NCBI GenBank assembly: GCA_008828725.1 | Contig: MEHQ01002684.1 | Span: 134,703-198,702 of the forward strand | From: Saccharina japonica | Lineage: Eukaryota; Sar; Phaeophyceae; Laminariales; Laminariaceae | Reading direction: 5' to 3' | DNA: 64,000 nucleotides | Shown: positions 44,022-56,535 of the stretch, one piece after another | Position numbering within the stretch: position 1 is the stretch's first letter | How the letters are laid out: every line of letters starts with the position of its first letter | Program-made: the position numbers and the translations under genes | The notes under the pieces: model-generated | Seen by the model: the letters and a program-made list of their open reading frames with translations, nothing else | What the model was told of the DNA's origin: nothing | The model's database searches: none

Positions 44022-44298
44022 CCGTTTCGACACACGACGATAGTTGTGCGTCGGGCAGGGGGGAGTCAAGCTGTACGAAGCTCCCCGCTTGAACGATGGA
44101 GGCTGAGGATGGGTTTCCTTCAAAGGAACACCATCACACCAATGGAAAGCCGAATGCAGGCCTAAAGCTGGGCTCTGCTGAGGTGGGCTTCTATACCTGG
44201 TTTTTAGTCAAAATCGCCCCCAAGACAATGCAACAAGTCAAACCACATCCCGTTCACACACCGTGTATGATAATTGCCTACTACTTGCCTGTCGATTA

Positions 44299-44486
44299 AC
44301 TCCACGTCGCCTTCGCGTAGCAACAACAACACTCGACTCCGTGGCATCTGGCCACCTCGTGGCCAGAGAGGACTAGGAGCGAGGTAAACGAGGACATCTC
44401 CATCAAGACTCTCTTAACGAACGACATATCGCCAGATATCGAGGTGAGACCGTTCTGGATAGCCGCCAGAAGGCCGGCCAAGGTAT
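44299..44486 (-). CDS. Possible terminal exon of an unidentified gene
   Basis: On the minus strand a candidate acceptor CTTCCAG is followed by LTRKCYTLAGLLAAIQNGLT, then SFVKRVLMEMSSFTSLLVLS and GHEVARCHGVECCCCYAKAT, ending at a stop near 44298. The composition looks protein-like, but no family is recognised and no upstream exon could be paired. It may equally be chance. 44490-45460 has no gene; it is rich in TACCAGGTA-type palindromes (for example 44822, 45270, 45309). Confidence 0.25.
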
Positions 44487-45461
44487 AACACTTTCTCGTG
44501 AGCTGGAAGTACCCGCTATGGTACGTGGTGAGGCAAGGGAAGTATTTATGTATTATTTCGTTGTCATCGCCGCGATCAGGTTCGTTTGTTGTCATATAAT
44601 TGGAAGCGCAACAACAGCTGCAGTGGCTCTGGTGTTGCGACGTACCGGGTACCTGGTACGGTTTATTTATGCACAATATCATACCATACATTGATTACCT
44701 GGATGTAAGAGAGCTGTTTTCGGCCTGTACCACACCTCTCATAAAGCAGAGTACCCACTCTTCCTGTACGTATCATCAGACCATCAGAGGTTGTATCATA
44801 CTAGCTTGGTACAAGTTGTAATACCAGGTATGGTTCTTCAAATACAGCAGCAGTGCACGAAACCCATGAATAACAAGAAAACGAGCAGGAAGGGAGGCCG
44901 TTATTTACATGAAAATAATAAATTCGGCAGTCGTTTTACCGTCGTGTGGAACGCACCCACCCAAGTTATTAAGATAGTACTGTAAGTAGAAAAGTCGGAA
45001 CAGCTGACTCGTACGTCGTACTGTGTAAATGTTATTTACATTACCAGGTACACAGTTATTTCTAACCGTACCCGGTACGTTGGCATTTCGCTTGCTTCAC
45101 CCGTTCATTTGCGTTTGTTCTGTCGTGTTTTTCTCTGCCAGTGTCAGTCTGTGACCACAATTTTTTTATCTCTCTAGGATCCGGAGTCAAGACACACACT
45201 GGGTGTACTTTCTCATGTAGTTGGGTAAGAATAACGGAAGGCAACACACACTGCTGTGGTAGTAGTCTAATACCAGGTATTACGGTAGGGATAAGGATTC
45301 GTTTTGTACCAGGCACCAGGTATATTAAAAAAAACAAAAAAAAACAGCTGTGAGCTCGAGGATTTCGTCGAAGCTCATCTTTGCTAGCTGTATATATAGC
45401 TATCAGACTTATGAAATAACAATAATACGAGGTATCATATATACGTAATATACATTTTCAA

Positions 45462-45790
45462 GCCGGTCGCCCCGGTGGTCTAACTGGTAGCCACGAAGCC
45501 TTTTGGGCCGGATGTCGAGGGTTCGATTCTACCCATGGAGGTTTTTATTCTCAAATGACACCGACTGTCGAGAGCGCATATTATAGCGTGGGTAAGCAAA
45601 ATTCGACGAGAGTTGACGAGGGAAGAAAGTGCTGAAATCTTCTCGCGATAAAAATGCAAAGCAAGAACCGTAGTGGGGGAGGAGGGAAAGGAGCCTACTT
45701 TGTGACCCCGGATCTGAGTTACGACTATTAATAGGGAGGGAGAAAGACGGAAGTGCGAAGATAATAAATGGGATGGACAAAAAAAACAAC
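45462..45790 (+). mobile_element. tRNA-derived SINE, head type 1
   Basis: GCCGGTCGCCCCGGTGGTCT opens the tRNA-like head, B box GGTTCGATTCTACC near 45520, then the standard body and an A-rich end. Very close to the copies at 6246 and 56200. 45791-46788 shows no gene; TCTCTTGGCTACGGTGTACG at 46128 echoes 5269. Confidence 0.9.
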
Positions 45791-46788
45791 AAACAGACAA
45801 AGGGTACATGGAAGTGCCCAATGCGGTATTCTCTTTAGTTTTTGCTTTTGCTCTCTTTTTCCTGATTCATTCGTAGATCTTTCGCAATATTTTGGATGTT
45901 TTACGTATCTTTAAAGCGCGTGCGTATATATAGCCTAACCCTCCCGGTTGATGGACGTTGCTATTGTATTTCTTTGGTCTTGGTTTTGTTTTTTTTGCTT
46001 CGTGGGTCCTCACTTTCCGCTTTCGGTCAGTCTTCCCTTTTTCTTCCTTCATGTACTCCTCTTTTTTATTTCTTCATTTTCTCTTGCTCTTTCCTTGTTC
46101 CTTTCGCCTATATTATGCTTTAGTATTCTCTTGGCTACGGTGTACGATATGTCACATCATATATGATGCATATCGTGCTGGGTTGTTCTTTGTATTATGT
46201 GTGTTATCGTTTCCTCTGGTACTCTTTCACTCCAGAGTTTTGTTTGGAGCCTGTCCGGTGACCACGGGCTACCTTTTTCACAATCAATTAACACGAAAAC
46301 AGCATATATATATATATGCCAATCCCTGTATTGCCACAGACGCTTGTCACATACCCACACCGTACAACCTCATATCACCAGACTGCCTCGCAAGGCAGCT
46401 CCACAATCCGGAAAGGCGCAGGCATTCAAAATAATTCCCAGACACCTGTTTCGAAAGCCCAGAATACATGTACCCCTCAGATATCCGAAACAACTCGTAC
46501 CCCAGTGCGCGCATGCCGCTAACAAACGACATACAGTCCACTTTCACTTGCTAACCAGTGTGGGAACCCATAGTTGCGCACATTCCAGGGTACATGTACA
46601 CCACACCACTCCACTGCGATACTTACCAGTCAACACGACGAGGACCAGCGCGTATGACTTGATGTTTCCGCTAAAGGCGCTATCAGCACCCTGAAGATGA
46701 TATTCGTCCCCCGCCTAAACCGTGAGAACACAGTAGACGCACAAGCCAAATACGTTTGGAGACATGTGCCAAGTGTAATGGGAAATAG

Positions 46789-49039
46789 TTATGCCTGACA
46801 ATTCTCAGCGATGGCTTCGAGCGTATCATCTTCGAACATGTCCTCTATGTCAACGCTTTCTGCTGTATCGAACCCAAAAAACGTGAATATCGATGGGAGT
46901 ACCCTGTTGAAAAGCGAACACGTTTTGACTGCAGCGAACGGTACCTCTAGGTAAACCTTGTCGGCTTCACGCAAAGTACTTCGTAGGGAGGAATACCACC
47001 CGTCGTGTCGTTGCTGGACTTCGCGTGGAATATTCACCAACACTTCATGGTCTGGCCTAGACGCGCTGGGCGTAGTGGTCCAGTCACCATTCAACTGCGC
47101 AGACATGGTCGAAGAGTACCATTCCGAAATTTCCCTTTCCAACATAACTATCCCAACGTCTGGGCTCACAAGATAATCCTTCACCGCGTCGTCCGTGACT
47201 CCGTGGATATCGAATAACTTGACGACAACACTACATTTTCCATTGCACTCTTCAGGAACCAAATCGGACTCGCACAAAACTTTGTTTACAGCCAGCATGA
47301 ACTCAACAGGGTGCGCCGAAGAGTATGTTTTGTCATGTCCAGTCAAACCATGTGCTTCAAGGACGTCCTGCTCGCTTTCTCCGGCGTTCCAGATCTCATT
47401 TCCCCAAACGACGCACTTCTGAGATGCGATGAGTCTGGAAACCGTGGTGCTTCCGCTTCGCTGCATGGATGTCACTGCGATGATCTTCGGTGGGTCTGGG
47501 TCATCGAACGAGAAATGCATTCCACTGGCCCCTACAAGTTGAAGGACCGGGAGGAGAGTAGAGCCGAGAGCATGGCTTTGAGAAGGAAGTAAGAGTGGGG
47601 GCATGTAAGAGTGTCTGCGCATAGAAGTATAAGTCATGTTCACTGAACTGATCACACAGCACGAACGACATTAAGTTGACCCAAAAACAAAGTAACTTCC
47701 GAATTTGATCGAGTGTATCTTCCAAGAGAGCTCCGCCCACCCCCCCATGAATCCTTCCGTTCCGAACCCATGAACCTCTTCTTGGAGTTGGTTTGTTCTG
47801 CCTCTTGGGTCTTGATGTTTACGGTAACACTCTCCCCGTGATACACGGCCCACGGTGTCTCCAGCGTAAAATGGTTGGATCGCACCGGGTGTTGTTAAGA
47901 GATGTACGAGATCCCCCTTCTGGTAGACGAGAAGATTCAGCACCCCCTAACAGCCGATTTTCCTAGTTGAGAATTGCCTTTCCGATGAGAATGAAAATCG
48001 AAAATATTGGTTCTTGAATTGTAAGAGATGTACTCCCCTTTCAGTCTTTTTCTCACTGTAAACTATTGTCAGTTGTGACACCCGTTGATGACAAAAAAAA
48101 CGAAATCGGCATCGGCAGTCTCAAGATATCGAGGATCCCAGAAAATCTGTATTTATGGGCGAGGGACCTCGCTCATAAATGCAAATTCCCTTTAATCCTC
48201 GATGTTTCGAGCCTGTCAAGGCCGAATTCATTTGTTTTTCGTGGATCGCTACCTACCATCGAGGAACATATTTTCTAGGTCAAAGTTTGATCGTGAGCGA
48301 AATACAACTCCTAAACAATAACAAAGTAGTAAAACCGATTTTCATTCTCATCGGAAAGGCAATTCTCAATTAGGAAAATCGGCTGTTCCCTGGACGGTGG
48401 TTTACACATCCATGCACAAACCTTGCTCTTGAGCTCATGAATGTGGTGTATGATATTTCGCATGTGTGTTTTTCTTACGACCCCCTCTACGTGGATCTAG
48501 GTTCCGAATTAGAATATGGGTATGTGGTTCTGAAATTCAAATACGAGTCTGACGCTCAGCGCCCGCGCTAGGCAGTGCAGGACTCATATTATATCAACCA
48601 TTTCCCTGTCTAGGTGGGGAGCTGGACAATATCTTGACACGTATTTTGAGGTTTGTGTGGTAACACGATTCGAGAAGACGCTACTCGTACACTTGTATTT
48701 TCTATATCCATGGTAAGAATCGAGAGGCAAACATTATCAGGCCAACAGCTGTTAAAGTAAGAGTGCAATAGCATAATATAACTGTTAATAAGTAGAAATA
48801 TACTAATAGTTCTGACCATCCATCTTCACGGTTTGTTCGAGTCATCGCGTGGTGAGTGATCAGCTTACAGTAATCACGCGAGTCAGGAACTGGTGTCAAC
48901 AATATAATCGGTGAGAGCGATCTACGTACGTACCTGTTGGACAATACGCAGCAGACGCATGCAGGCAACACCTTCAGTACTCACCAGCGAGGGTGACAAC
49001 GACCCAAAGTAGAGGCAGCAATGTTTTGGCGAGCCGCAT
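46789..49039 (-). CDS. Secreted sulfotransferase-like protein, two exons
   Basis: Exon 1 (49039-48985) encodes MRLAKTLLPLLWVVVTLA, a signal peptide or membrane anchor, and ends one base into a codon before the donor GTGAGT. Exon 2 (47531-46789) starts after a pyrimidine-rich tract and CTTGTAG, in the matching phase; the joined frame is 265 residues. Joined numbering: KIIAVTSMQRSGSTTVSRLI at 34-53 is a P-loop-like 5'-phosphosulfate site, and IVMLEREISEWYSS at 146-159 fits the 3'-phosphate site, with R151 and S158/S159 as candidate contacts. Sulfotransferases move sulfate from PAPS to an acceptor; with a signal sequence this one would act in the Golgi or secretory pathway, perhaps on wall polysaccharides (inference). 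It is short for the family. The 1.45 kb intron contains a MITE. The gene is divergent from the TATA-bearing gene at 49652. Confidence 0.7.
47949..48387. mobile_element. 439 bp MITE in the sulfotransferase intron
   Basis: AACAGCCGATTTTCCTAGTT on the left and its inverse on the right form arms of about 50 bp, almost perfect. CCCT on both sides may be the target duplication. No protein. Its terminal sequence is echoed, diverged, at 7770-7822 and in copy B. Confidence 0.8.
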
Positions 49040-49084
49040 GGCGCAGGGTGTGGCCTTCACGGCGATTTCCTAGGCAGGCGCGGG

Positions 49085-49115
49085 AGGGGGGAGGGGGGGG
49101 AGGGGGGGGGGGTAG
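49085..49115 (+). repeat. Poly-G tract upstream of the sulfotransferase start
   Basis: Runs of G interrupted by single A bases, about 50-75 bp upstream of the minus-strand ATG (so C-rich on the coding strand). It could affect transcription or be unstable; no specific role is shown. Confidence 0.8.
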
Positions 49116-49651
49116 AGAGGGGGCGAATGAGGTAGGGTAACGATCCAAACGTGTCGACCACTCAAATAGGCGTTACCTCAAAGTCGACGCTTGCACGCGT
49201 GAACGCGTGAATACATATTCCCGACTACTGTTGAGCGGGCTACTATAGAATAATATGCCCTTCCTTGCAGAACGCATGAAACTTTAAACAGTCGTTCGGT
49301 CCAACCGCGAAGCACAGCGGAGCTTCAAGGTCTCATGCATATTCTTCGAACACACACGAAGCCGACATATCAGGTACCACAGCTGTGTGCGGTCATCGGA
49401 AACTATTCTCAAGAGTGTATGCAGGTTCCCTTGAATTCGCAAAACAGAGTTAGTGGTGATACATCGGGTGCACTGTTTCCTAGGCGCCATTCTGTTGACC
49501 AACACGACATGTTGCGCAGCGAAACGACGGGACGAGAAGCGCTGGCACTTCTCGCTGAATGGTATGTGTAGTCGTGTGGGCGTGGGATATGATGCTACTG
49601 CCTGCACCCGGTTACGGACCATGTCGAGTATAATTCCTCTGCCTCGACTTA

Positions 49652-49659
49652 TATATAAG
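49652..49659 (+). promoter_or_regulatory. TATA box candidate
   Basis: TATATAAG in a GC-richer context, 289 bp upstream of the first ATG at 49941. I noticed no ATG between about 49682, where transcription would start, and 49941, which supports this as the promoter of that gene. Confidence 0.45.
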
Positions 49660-49940
49660 GGCGTGTCGTAACTTCACTCCACGAGCTTCTGAACGGAACG
49701 AGAACAATTGTATTTGCGTGGCTGTTCGTTGCTGATTTTTGGCGAGTTATTTCCAAGCCGAACAGATAACAAGCCTTCCCACCCTGTCCGTGAGTTGGGA
49801 AACAGGAAGCACAGTTGTCAACAGAGTAGTCAGTGTTTCAGGAGGACCAAACGGTCTACTTGGAACGATATTTACGGCAGCATATTGGTGCTGCAAGTGT
49901 TGCGACTGATTGCGATATTTACTGGGAGGCCCACGAGGGC

Positions 49941-50234
49941 ATGGGGCGAAATTATATGGCATTGAAGCAAGACATGGAGCACCTGTATACGCCACAGGAC
50001 TCGCTTGCGGTAAGAGCCACGCGATACGACCGTGGCCTGTACACGAAGCTCACGAGGGGGCAAAATCGGTGGCGGACGACACTGTGGCGATTAATATCTA
50101 ACAACAATGCCGCACCGATGTTCGCTGAGGCACCAGGAGCCCTCGTTGAGCCGCGACGGCGGTATCGTAACTTCTACATTTGTCCCGAGTGCACGACTTG
50201 TACGACTAGCGCTGCTTGGTCCAAGGTATGTTAG
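49941..50234 (+). CDS. Unidentified small protein (duplication copy B)
   Basis: ATG at 49941 is the first ATG after the TATA box; the frame MGRNYMALKQDMEHLYTPQD... runs 97 residues to a TAG at 50232-50234. It matches the partial frame at 1-297 except for a few changes, one of which turns CAG into the present stop; copy A continues for 21 more residues. The frame is also open upstream of the ATG to 49833, with TGTTTCAG before GAGGACC as a possible acceptor, so this may instead be a last exon. It carries a CPECTTC cluster and no signal peptide. Family not recognised. Confidence 0.45.
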   Translation: MGRNYMALKQDMEHLYTPQDSLAVRATRYDRGLYTKLTRGQNRWRTTLWRLISNNNAAPMFAEAPGALVEPRRRYRNFYICPECTTCTTSAAWSKVC

Positions 50235-50321
50235 GCGCTCTATTGGCGAGTGGGCTCCTTCGGGCATGACAAACATTGAGTACTTGAGTGTTGAAACATA
50301 TTTTTTATACGATGTTTTTAC

Positions 50322-50934
50322 AGCAGCAATACCATTTCTAGTATAATACCACCGTGTCAGTACTCCTTACGGAAAACGGCATAGCTCCAGTCCTAATGCT
50401 GAGACCTGCGACCGACCAAACTATAGCTTGTTCGTTATAGTATCTAAGAGGTTTTGGATCTCTTGGATCTGCAAGGGAGGGCAAGCATTGCTGTGTTTAA
50501 ATGACGAAACGAAAGTGCTCCGCAGCAAGATTTTGATCGTTTCGAGGTTTCTGTTTTGTATCTACACTCTGCTCTGGCCACATGGGGCACTACGGACGGT
50601 CGAACCAGAGGCAAACGTAGGTTTACCTACTAGTGCTCGGCGTCCTCGTCGAAAATCTGAGTTAAAACAGTATCAGCAGCCGGAAAAAACTGCCATTGTT
50701 CAAATTCGTCTTGGGTACCAGGGGTATTGCGAGTCGTTTTCGAGTAACAGGCACTTTTCGTGATGAACAAGGCGTCTAATCGATACGCCTTCTTAGACAC
50801 AAAAGTTGACCAATGACCTAGGCTCTCTAAAATGACTCATCGGGAGAACGTATGAGCATAAGAACTGGAGAAGTGTCGTTTTCTGTAGGGAGTCATGAAA
50901 ACGTAGAAACTATACCAGAAATAGTATTGCAACT
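50322..50934. mobile_element. Inverted-repeat element, copy B
   Basis: Counterpart of 340-959 with the same two arms. It lacks a 9 bp AGTACGAGT segment in the right arm. Confidence 0.55.
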
Positions 50935-51119
50935 GAAAAAAATAACAGATTTCTTTTTTATGTGCTCCTATATTTTTTGCCCGAAGGGGCCCCTTAAGCT
51001 AGGGTTCAGTGTACAGACAGGTATGCTGTTTAGGTGTGGTGTATATTTATTGTATACATGTGTATGTAGTTTATTGTTGTTGTCTGTTTTTTGGTAGTGT
51101 ATGATACTGCGTTTACCTA

Positions 51120-51508
51120 GCCGGTCGCCCCGGTGGTCTAACAGGTAGCCACGAAGCCAGTTACGTTGGAAGTCGAGGGTTCGAGTCTCCGTATACGTAT
51201 GGAGATTTTTATTATAAAATGACACCAACTGTCGAGAGCGCATATCACAGCGAGGGTAAGCACGATTCGACGAAAGTCGAGGGGAAAAAATGCTGAAATA
51301 TTCTCGCGATAAAAATGCAAGGCAAGCACAGTAGTGGGGGAGGAGGGAGAAGCAAAATGCTGAAATATGCTCGCGATAAAAATGCAAGGCAAGCACAGTA
51401 GTGGGGGAGGAGGGAGAAGAGCCCACTTTGTGTGACCCCGAATCTGAGTTACGACTATTAATAGGAAGGAGAGAGAAAGAAAGGGCGAAGATAATACTTT
51501 AGTAAATA
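51120..51508 (+). mobile_element. tRNA-derived SINE, copy B of 1144
   Basis: Same insertion as 1144 in copy A, carried by the duplication. It keeps the internal body duplication but lacks one 3 bp TAG unit found in copy A. Confidence 0.85.
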
Positions 51509-51872
51509 GGACGGGAAACCTAAATTAAAAACAAAACTCGGGATGTCCCCATCTTCGGGACTATATTTCCCAATCCACGGCTTTGTTTGTGGCAATAGGA
51601 AGGCCATGGATGATGTATAGATTTCGCTGATAAAAGAAAGTAATGTCTTCGTGGGATGCATGATTTTTCGCCTATTTCATTGCCATATTATGTGGCTGAA
51701 ACAAAGTATGACATGTGCCCAAGTACGACCTATTGCCTTGCATGATATCTGCTTAAATCCACTGTTGTTGTTGGAAAAATAAATCGAACCCCCATCAAAC
51801 CATAAAAAAGGCAAGCAAATCTTTCATAAAACTTTCAAAATAGCTCGTATAATACCAGTATGCTTTTGGAGC

Positions 51873-52200
51873 CTCAAGGGGGATAAAACAACGATCTGGC
51901 CATTTTGGTCGATTGGATCTCGGATCAGGGCTTTTCCGCGGTGTATTTTGACAAACAGAATCAACTATTAATACTGAGAGCTACGAGTACAGCAAAGTGG
52001 GCAAGCGCAATTCGATGCGGGTCGACGAGGGAAAGAGAGGGCGGAAGTGTTCTCGCGATGAAAAATCAAATAACGACCCATTGTGCAGAGAAGGGAGAAG
52101 CGACTACTTTGTGACCCTGGATCTGAGTAACGACTTATAATATGAGTATATAGGGATACAGAAAATAAGGGCGAAGACGAATAAATGGGATTCGTAGAAG
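51873..52200 (+). mobile_element. SINE with type 2 head, copy B of 1903
   Basis: Same element as 1903-2230. The body blocks TTCTCGCGATGAAAAATCAA and TTTGTGACCCTGGATCTGAG are intact. Confidence 0.6.
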
Positions 52201-52845
52201 AAAAACCAAAAGAGTGGTACCTGGATGTACGTCGCACCTGTGGAACAACTCGAACTCTCAAACTTTTTTTTTTTTAAATATATTTTTGTGAAAATGTGAT
52301 CGCACGGAGAATGTTAGTTAGTGTACGGGGCATAGTCAATCAACCGCTCTGGCAGGGCTTTAGCTGTCCCAGAGCGGCATATCCAATGAACCGCTTCGGC
52401 AGTGCCTTGGCAAGCCCAGCGGGTAGCAAAAATACAAATTTATACCTGGTACGTGACTAAAACAAAAGATAAAAACCCTACGAAAACACGGAAGGACAGA
52501 AAACAAAGGCGAAAAGCGACCACGACAAAATTAAAACAAGTAACTCGACGAGTATATCATCGCTGTCGTGTCCCCTTGGAATAATTGCGACAAGCAATAA
52601 TACACCACGCAAAGAAAACGAAGGCAGCGACAGAAAGAACCACCAAGGGAAATACGGGGAAAAAACAAAAACGGAAAAGACCACTCGCTTCTCTATGTAT
52701 CCTCGCTCTATATATAGTGTGGGTCTACTCCGAGGGTCTCTGCCCAACGTCCTCTCGACTTTCGTGGTATTTTAGTCATTTATCGGCCCACCTCTCCTAT
52801 TGTTAGAGTAACCTGGTTCAGGTTAGGCTATCGCGTCATATTGTA

Positions 52846-55051
52846 CAGTACCGGCCCTCTCATAAGAAAGTAGCTCAGTAGAAAGTCAGCCTTAAAATTT
52901 GGAAAAACTGAGAAAGCTCTCAGCCTAGTCACTGCCTAAGTTTTTAAGAAAGTTGACCACTTCCCGTGGCTGGCCTGGGCCCAAGACTCCCATGGCACCA
53001 CTGCCCCCAGATGGCTTGACAGCAGCAGACGTTTTACAGTAGCAGTACAATAGTACGTACTGTACAGCGGTAGATTTGTTTTTAATATTTGTTTCCCAGT
53101 TTTGTTTCAAATTTTCCCCCTTCTTTTCCTGAAAACAAAATCACCCCCGGGCCCAAGGGAGCACAAAAAAAGAGAAAACGACACCACACTCCTAGGAAGG
53201 TCAGAATGAAAAACAAACCGGATCGCTGTGATCACAGGACGAAATGAGCGAAAACCATTTTGTTTTCGCTTTTTGCTCCTTTTCACTTGGTTTTAGAGAC
53301 CCCCCCTATCTTGTTTCGCTGGTGGGGGCGGGGGGAGATGGGGTGGGGGCGGTCATTAAACAAAAAGTTGACTTCTTGTTTCCTGGGATGGGGGGGGGGG
53401 GGGGGGGGGGGGGTAGTGGTAGTAGGGTGTCTGAGATTCAGATCCGCGCGCATCCTTGCCGGGCCCCTAAAAAAACCTGGTGAACAAGGCGGGCAGGTGA
53501 CTCCCTGCTGTATGGTATTATTCGCCGTCCTTTGTCAAGGACGCTGCGGCCGTTCTCTCCGTTAAGACCCGGTTGGCTAGCCTGAAGCACACTGACTGGT
53601 ACATTGACCACTGACCAGTTTCAGCCTTGAAAGGCACAAGCCAAAGAGGGTTTGATCACAGATCAAGTCTTCGAGAATCTGCACAGACGAGATCCAGCCT
53701 ATAGAGGCCGGCTATGGGCGCCATTTTAAGGTGCACGTGGGCAAGGCCCTCAACAAATGGCTGATGGATGCTGACCAGTTGGAGTTGTGGGAGTCAAATA
53801 AGCTGACGGCATCCCAGCGTAGGAATTTGATCACGCAATTGGTCGGCGAAGCTGCGAAGAAAATCTACATCGAGATGGGCGTCGACTATCGCAGGCGCCT
53901 GTTCGAGAAGACTGGCCTGGCGATAACCGCAGACGGAAGCGACGATAACCTCACCAACCTTGAAGGTATGGAGGGGGATATCTCCTTCCTGGACGCGGTG
54001 AGCAAGCCTGAGCCGTTTGAGGATGTGCTGCCGGCCTCGGCTGCTCCTGCCGACGAGGAACACCCGCCAGGCTCGAGCAACGAGGACGATGACTCGGACA
54101 AGGAAGGGGGCGGGAGCCGCAGTGGCCCGAACGACGAACTTACAACTCTGGACGTCGACGATGACCTCGCCGAAGGCGAGGAGCCCCTGCCCCTCAAAAT
54201 CCCCACGAGGTACGCCCTGGTAAGCTGAGCACCTACCGCACTCACCGCGGCACTCGTGATGCGGCCGATATTGCTGCGGTTGGGTATCGGGTGGCTCAAG
54301 GGGACTATCACGCGGCAGTCTCAAGCGCGCACCCGCCACTTCTACGACCACAGAGTGTTTCTCGACCGCGACGGCAGCACACACAGTGTGAAGCTCCCGT
54401 CGGCCAAGTACTCGGTGGACGGCTCGTCGACGGAGGGATCTTGGGCGCTGCTCGAGAACCTTGCTCACGGCGTTGAGTCTGACAAAGAAAGCCAGGAGAA
54501 GGCGGGGGGGGGGTTATGAGGAAGAGGATGAGGAAGAAGGCGAAGAACAGTAAGAGGACGAAGAAGAGGATGGAGTCGACGGTGCTGAGCCCGTCGAGAG
54601 AGCGAAAGGGAAATCCCGGGCCAAGCCCAAGCGTGTCGCCTTGGGTGGGGGGGTGGCGTCGACCGCACGGTCTAGTAGCAGGGCTTGCATGCCAAACGCG
54701 CGTCTAACAGACCAGTAAACCTTTGCAGTACAATAGCCCGGGGAGAGGGTTTGCTGGATATATTTCGTGTGGGCCCCGAACCGGACAACCATTGAGTAGC
54801 GAGGGCGTGGCCTGGCCTAGTTTGCCGCTGTGGGTGCGGGCGATGATGCTGTACTCTAATACATGGATAAAGCAAAACGACAATCATGCGCGCGGAAAGA
54901 TGCTTGTGCACTACTACTGTAGTAGGGAAAACGCATTTTCGGGGACCGAAATAGGAAAGGGCAACATAAGAAAGTGTGCTTTCGCGTGCGTCCAGAGTTA
55001 AAAAGTCAGCCCAAGCCCGATTTCTGGTTTCTTGTGAGAGGGTCGGTACTG
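52846..55051 (+). mobile_element. DDE_1 (pogo-like) transposon relic, copy B
   Basis: Same TIRs and TA flanks as 2874-5101 (TA at 52844-52845 and 55052-55053). The right end has decayed slightly (GGTCGGTACTG). The G tract near 53391-53413 is longer than in copy A, where other sequence partly occupies that position. Confidence 0.75.
53674..54228 (+). pseudogene. C-terminal transposase remnant, copy B
   Basis: Same frame as 3721-4278, with HFKVHVGKALNKWLMD retaining the Trp that copy A lost and a single Tyr where copy A has two. Ends with TGA after PTRYALVS. The frameshifted tail continues to about 54522. Catalytic half absent. Confidence 0.7.
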
Positions 55052-56199
55052 TACGCCCGTGAATGCACTTGCAAATAAATGTGTTTTGGATGAAAGGCAT
55101 GCTATTACTCAGGCATTCGCAAGATCAGATGTACCGGTTTCACGGGGTGTGGAGTAGTTTTTAGTTTTGTTTGTTTCTCTCTTGTTATTTCCATTTTCTT
55201 TTTTTCCATTGGATTCATGCCATTTTCTCTTGGCTGAGGTGTACGATGTGCCACAGCAGATGTTGAAATGTTAGTGTTGGACACCGTACGGAAACGATCG
55301 ATGTATCGTTCGTAAGATTGTCCAACTTTAAAAAAAAAAAACTGTATCTCGATAAAAGTTTCGATAATTCGATAAACGATTACGATGCCATAAAACGATA
55401 AAACGCCTGACGCCTTCCTGGGGGATAGGGACTAAAGCAGCTACCTATACCAGGGTAATATCATACAAAGGATATAAACTATATACGTGTACGATTAACA
55501 CTATCTAATTGCCGAGATGATATACGAAATATACACCTGATACACCGCAGAACAGGATACCTAGTGTATTAAGAAAACGAATAAGAAAGGCAGGATGAAA
55601 TTATCAGGGAAACATGAACCTCGGGAGTCGTTGCACTGAAAGTAGCGTATAACGCACCCATTATCAAAATAGGAAATCTAACCATGGCGAGCTTTCTTGT
55701 TTCCTAGTCCTGCACTACTACCGTATGTTGATTATAGTAAAACTACGACTGCTGCTGATGCTGGCTTATTTAGTATTTACCGGTATATGTGTATAGTGTT
55801 TTATCATGGTATACTCAGCTGAGCTATACCGCCTGCATATATGTGACTATGTAGCTCACAGCAGGAGGAGTACAGCAGCACGGCATACCGGTACATATTA
55901 AGAAAACGGCCAAAACAAAGGCAGGCCTAGGATCGTTGCGTAACAGTTAATCAAGAAATTTGGGAATTGTTGTACTGGACTTAGTGTATAACACACCTAT
56001 TAATACCACCCAAGAAATACATCCCGGGCCAGCTTTGCACTTCTTATCAAGTGTTTTGTACTTGTATACGAACGAAACCCTACACTAATGATAGCGGCTA
56101 GTGGTGTCAATATGTATTTATGCATACATATATAATATACGTATAGCAAGGTATCCGGTGCCATGCCAAGCAATATAGCCGACGTAACCTATATAGCGA

Positions 56200-56535
56200 G
56201 CCGGTCGCCCCGGTGGTCTAACTGGTAGCCACGAAGCCTGTAGGCCCGGATGTCGAGGGTTCGATTCTCCCCATGGAGGTTTTTATTCTCAAATGACACC
56301 GTCTGTCGAGAGCGCATATTATAGCGTAGGTAAGCAAAATTCGACGAGAGTTGACGAGGGAAGAAAGTGCTGAAATATTCTCGCGATAAAAATGCAAGGC
56401 AAGAACCGTAGTGGGGGAGGAGGGAGATGAGCCTACTTTGTGACCCCGGATCTGAGTTACGACTAGGGAGGGAGAAAGACGGAAGTGCGAAGATAATAAA
56501 TGGGATGGACAAAAAAAAATAAAAAATAAATAAAT
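56200..56535 (+). mobile_element. tRNA-derived SINE, copy B of 6246
   Basis: Full head, body and A/T-rich tail. It differs from copy A mainly in tail length and one base in the TTCTCGCGATAAAA block. Confidence 0.9.

Noticed and set aside
43427-44035. 202-codon minus-strand frame
   Set aside because: It has only a GTG start, with a stop just upstream and no splice acceptor found; the plus-strand two-exon model explains the same bases better.
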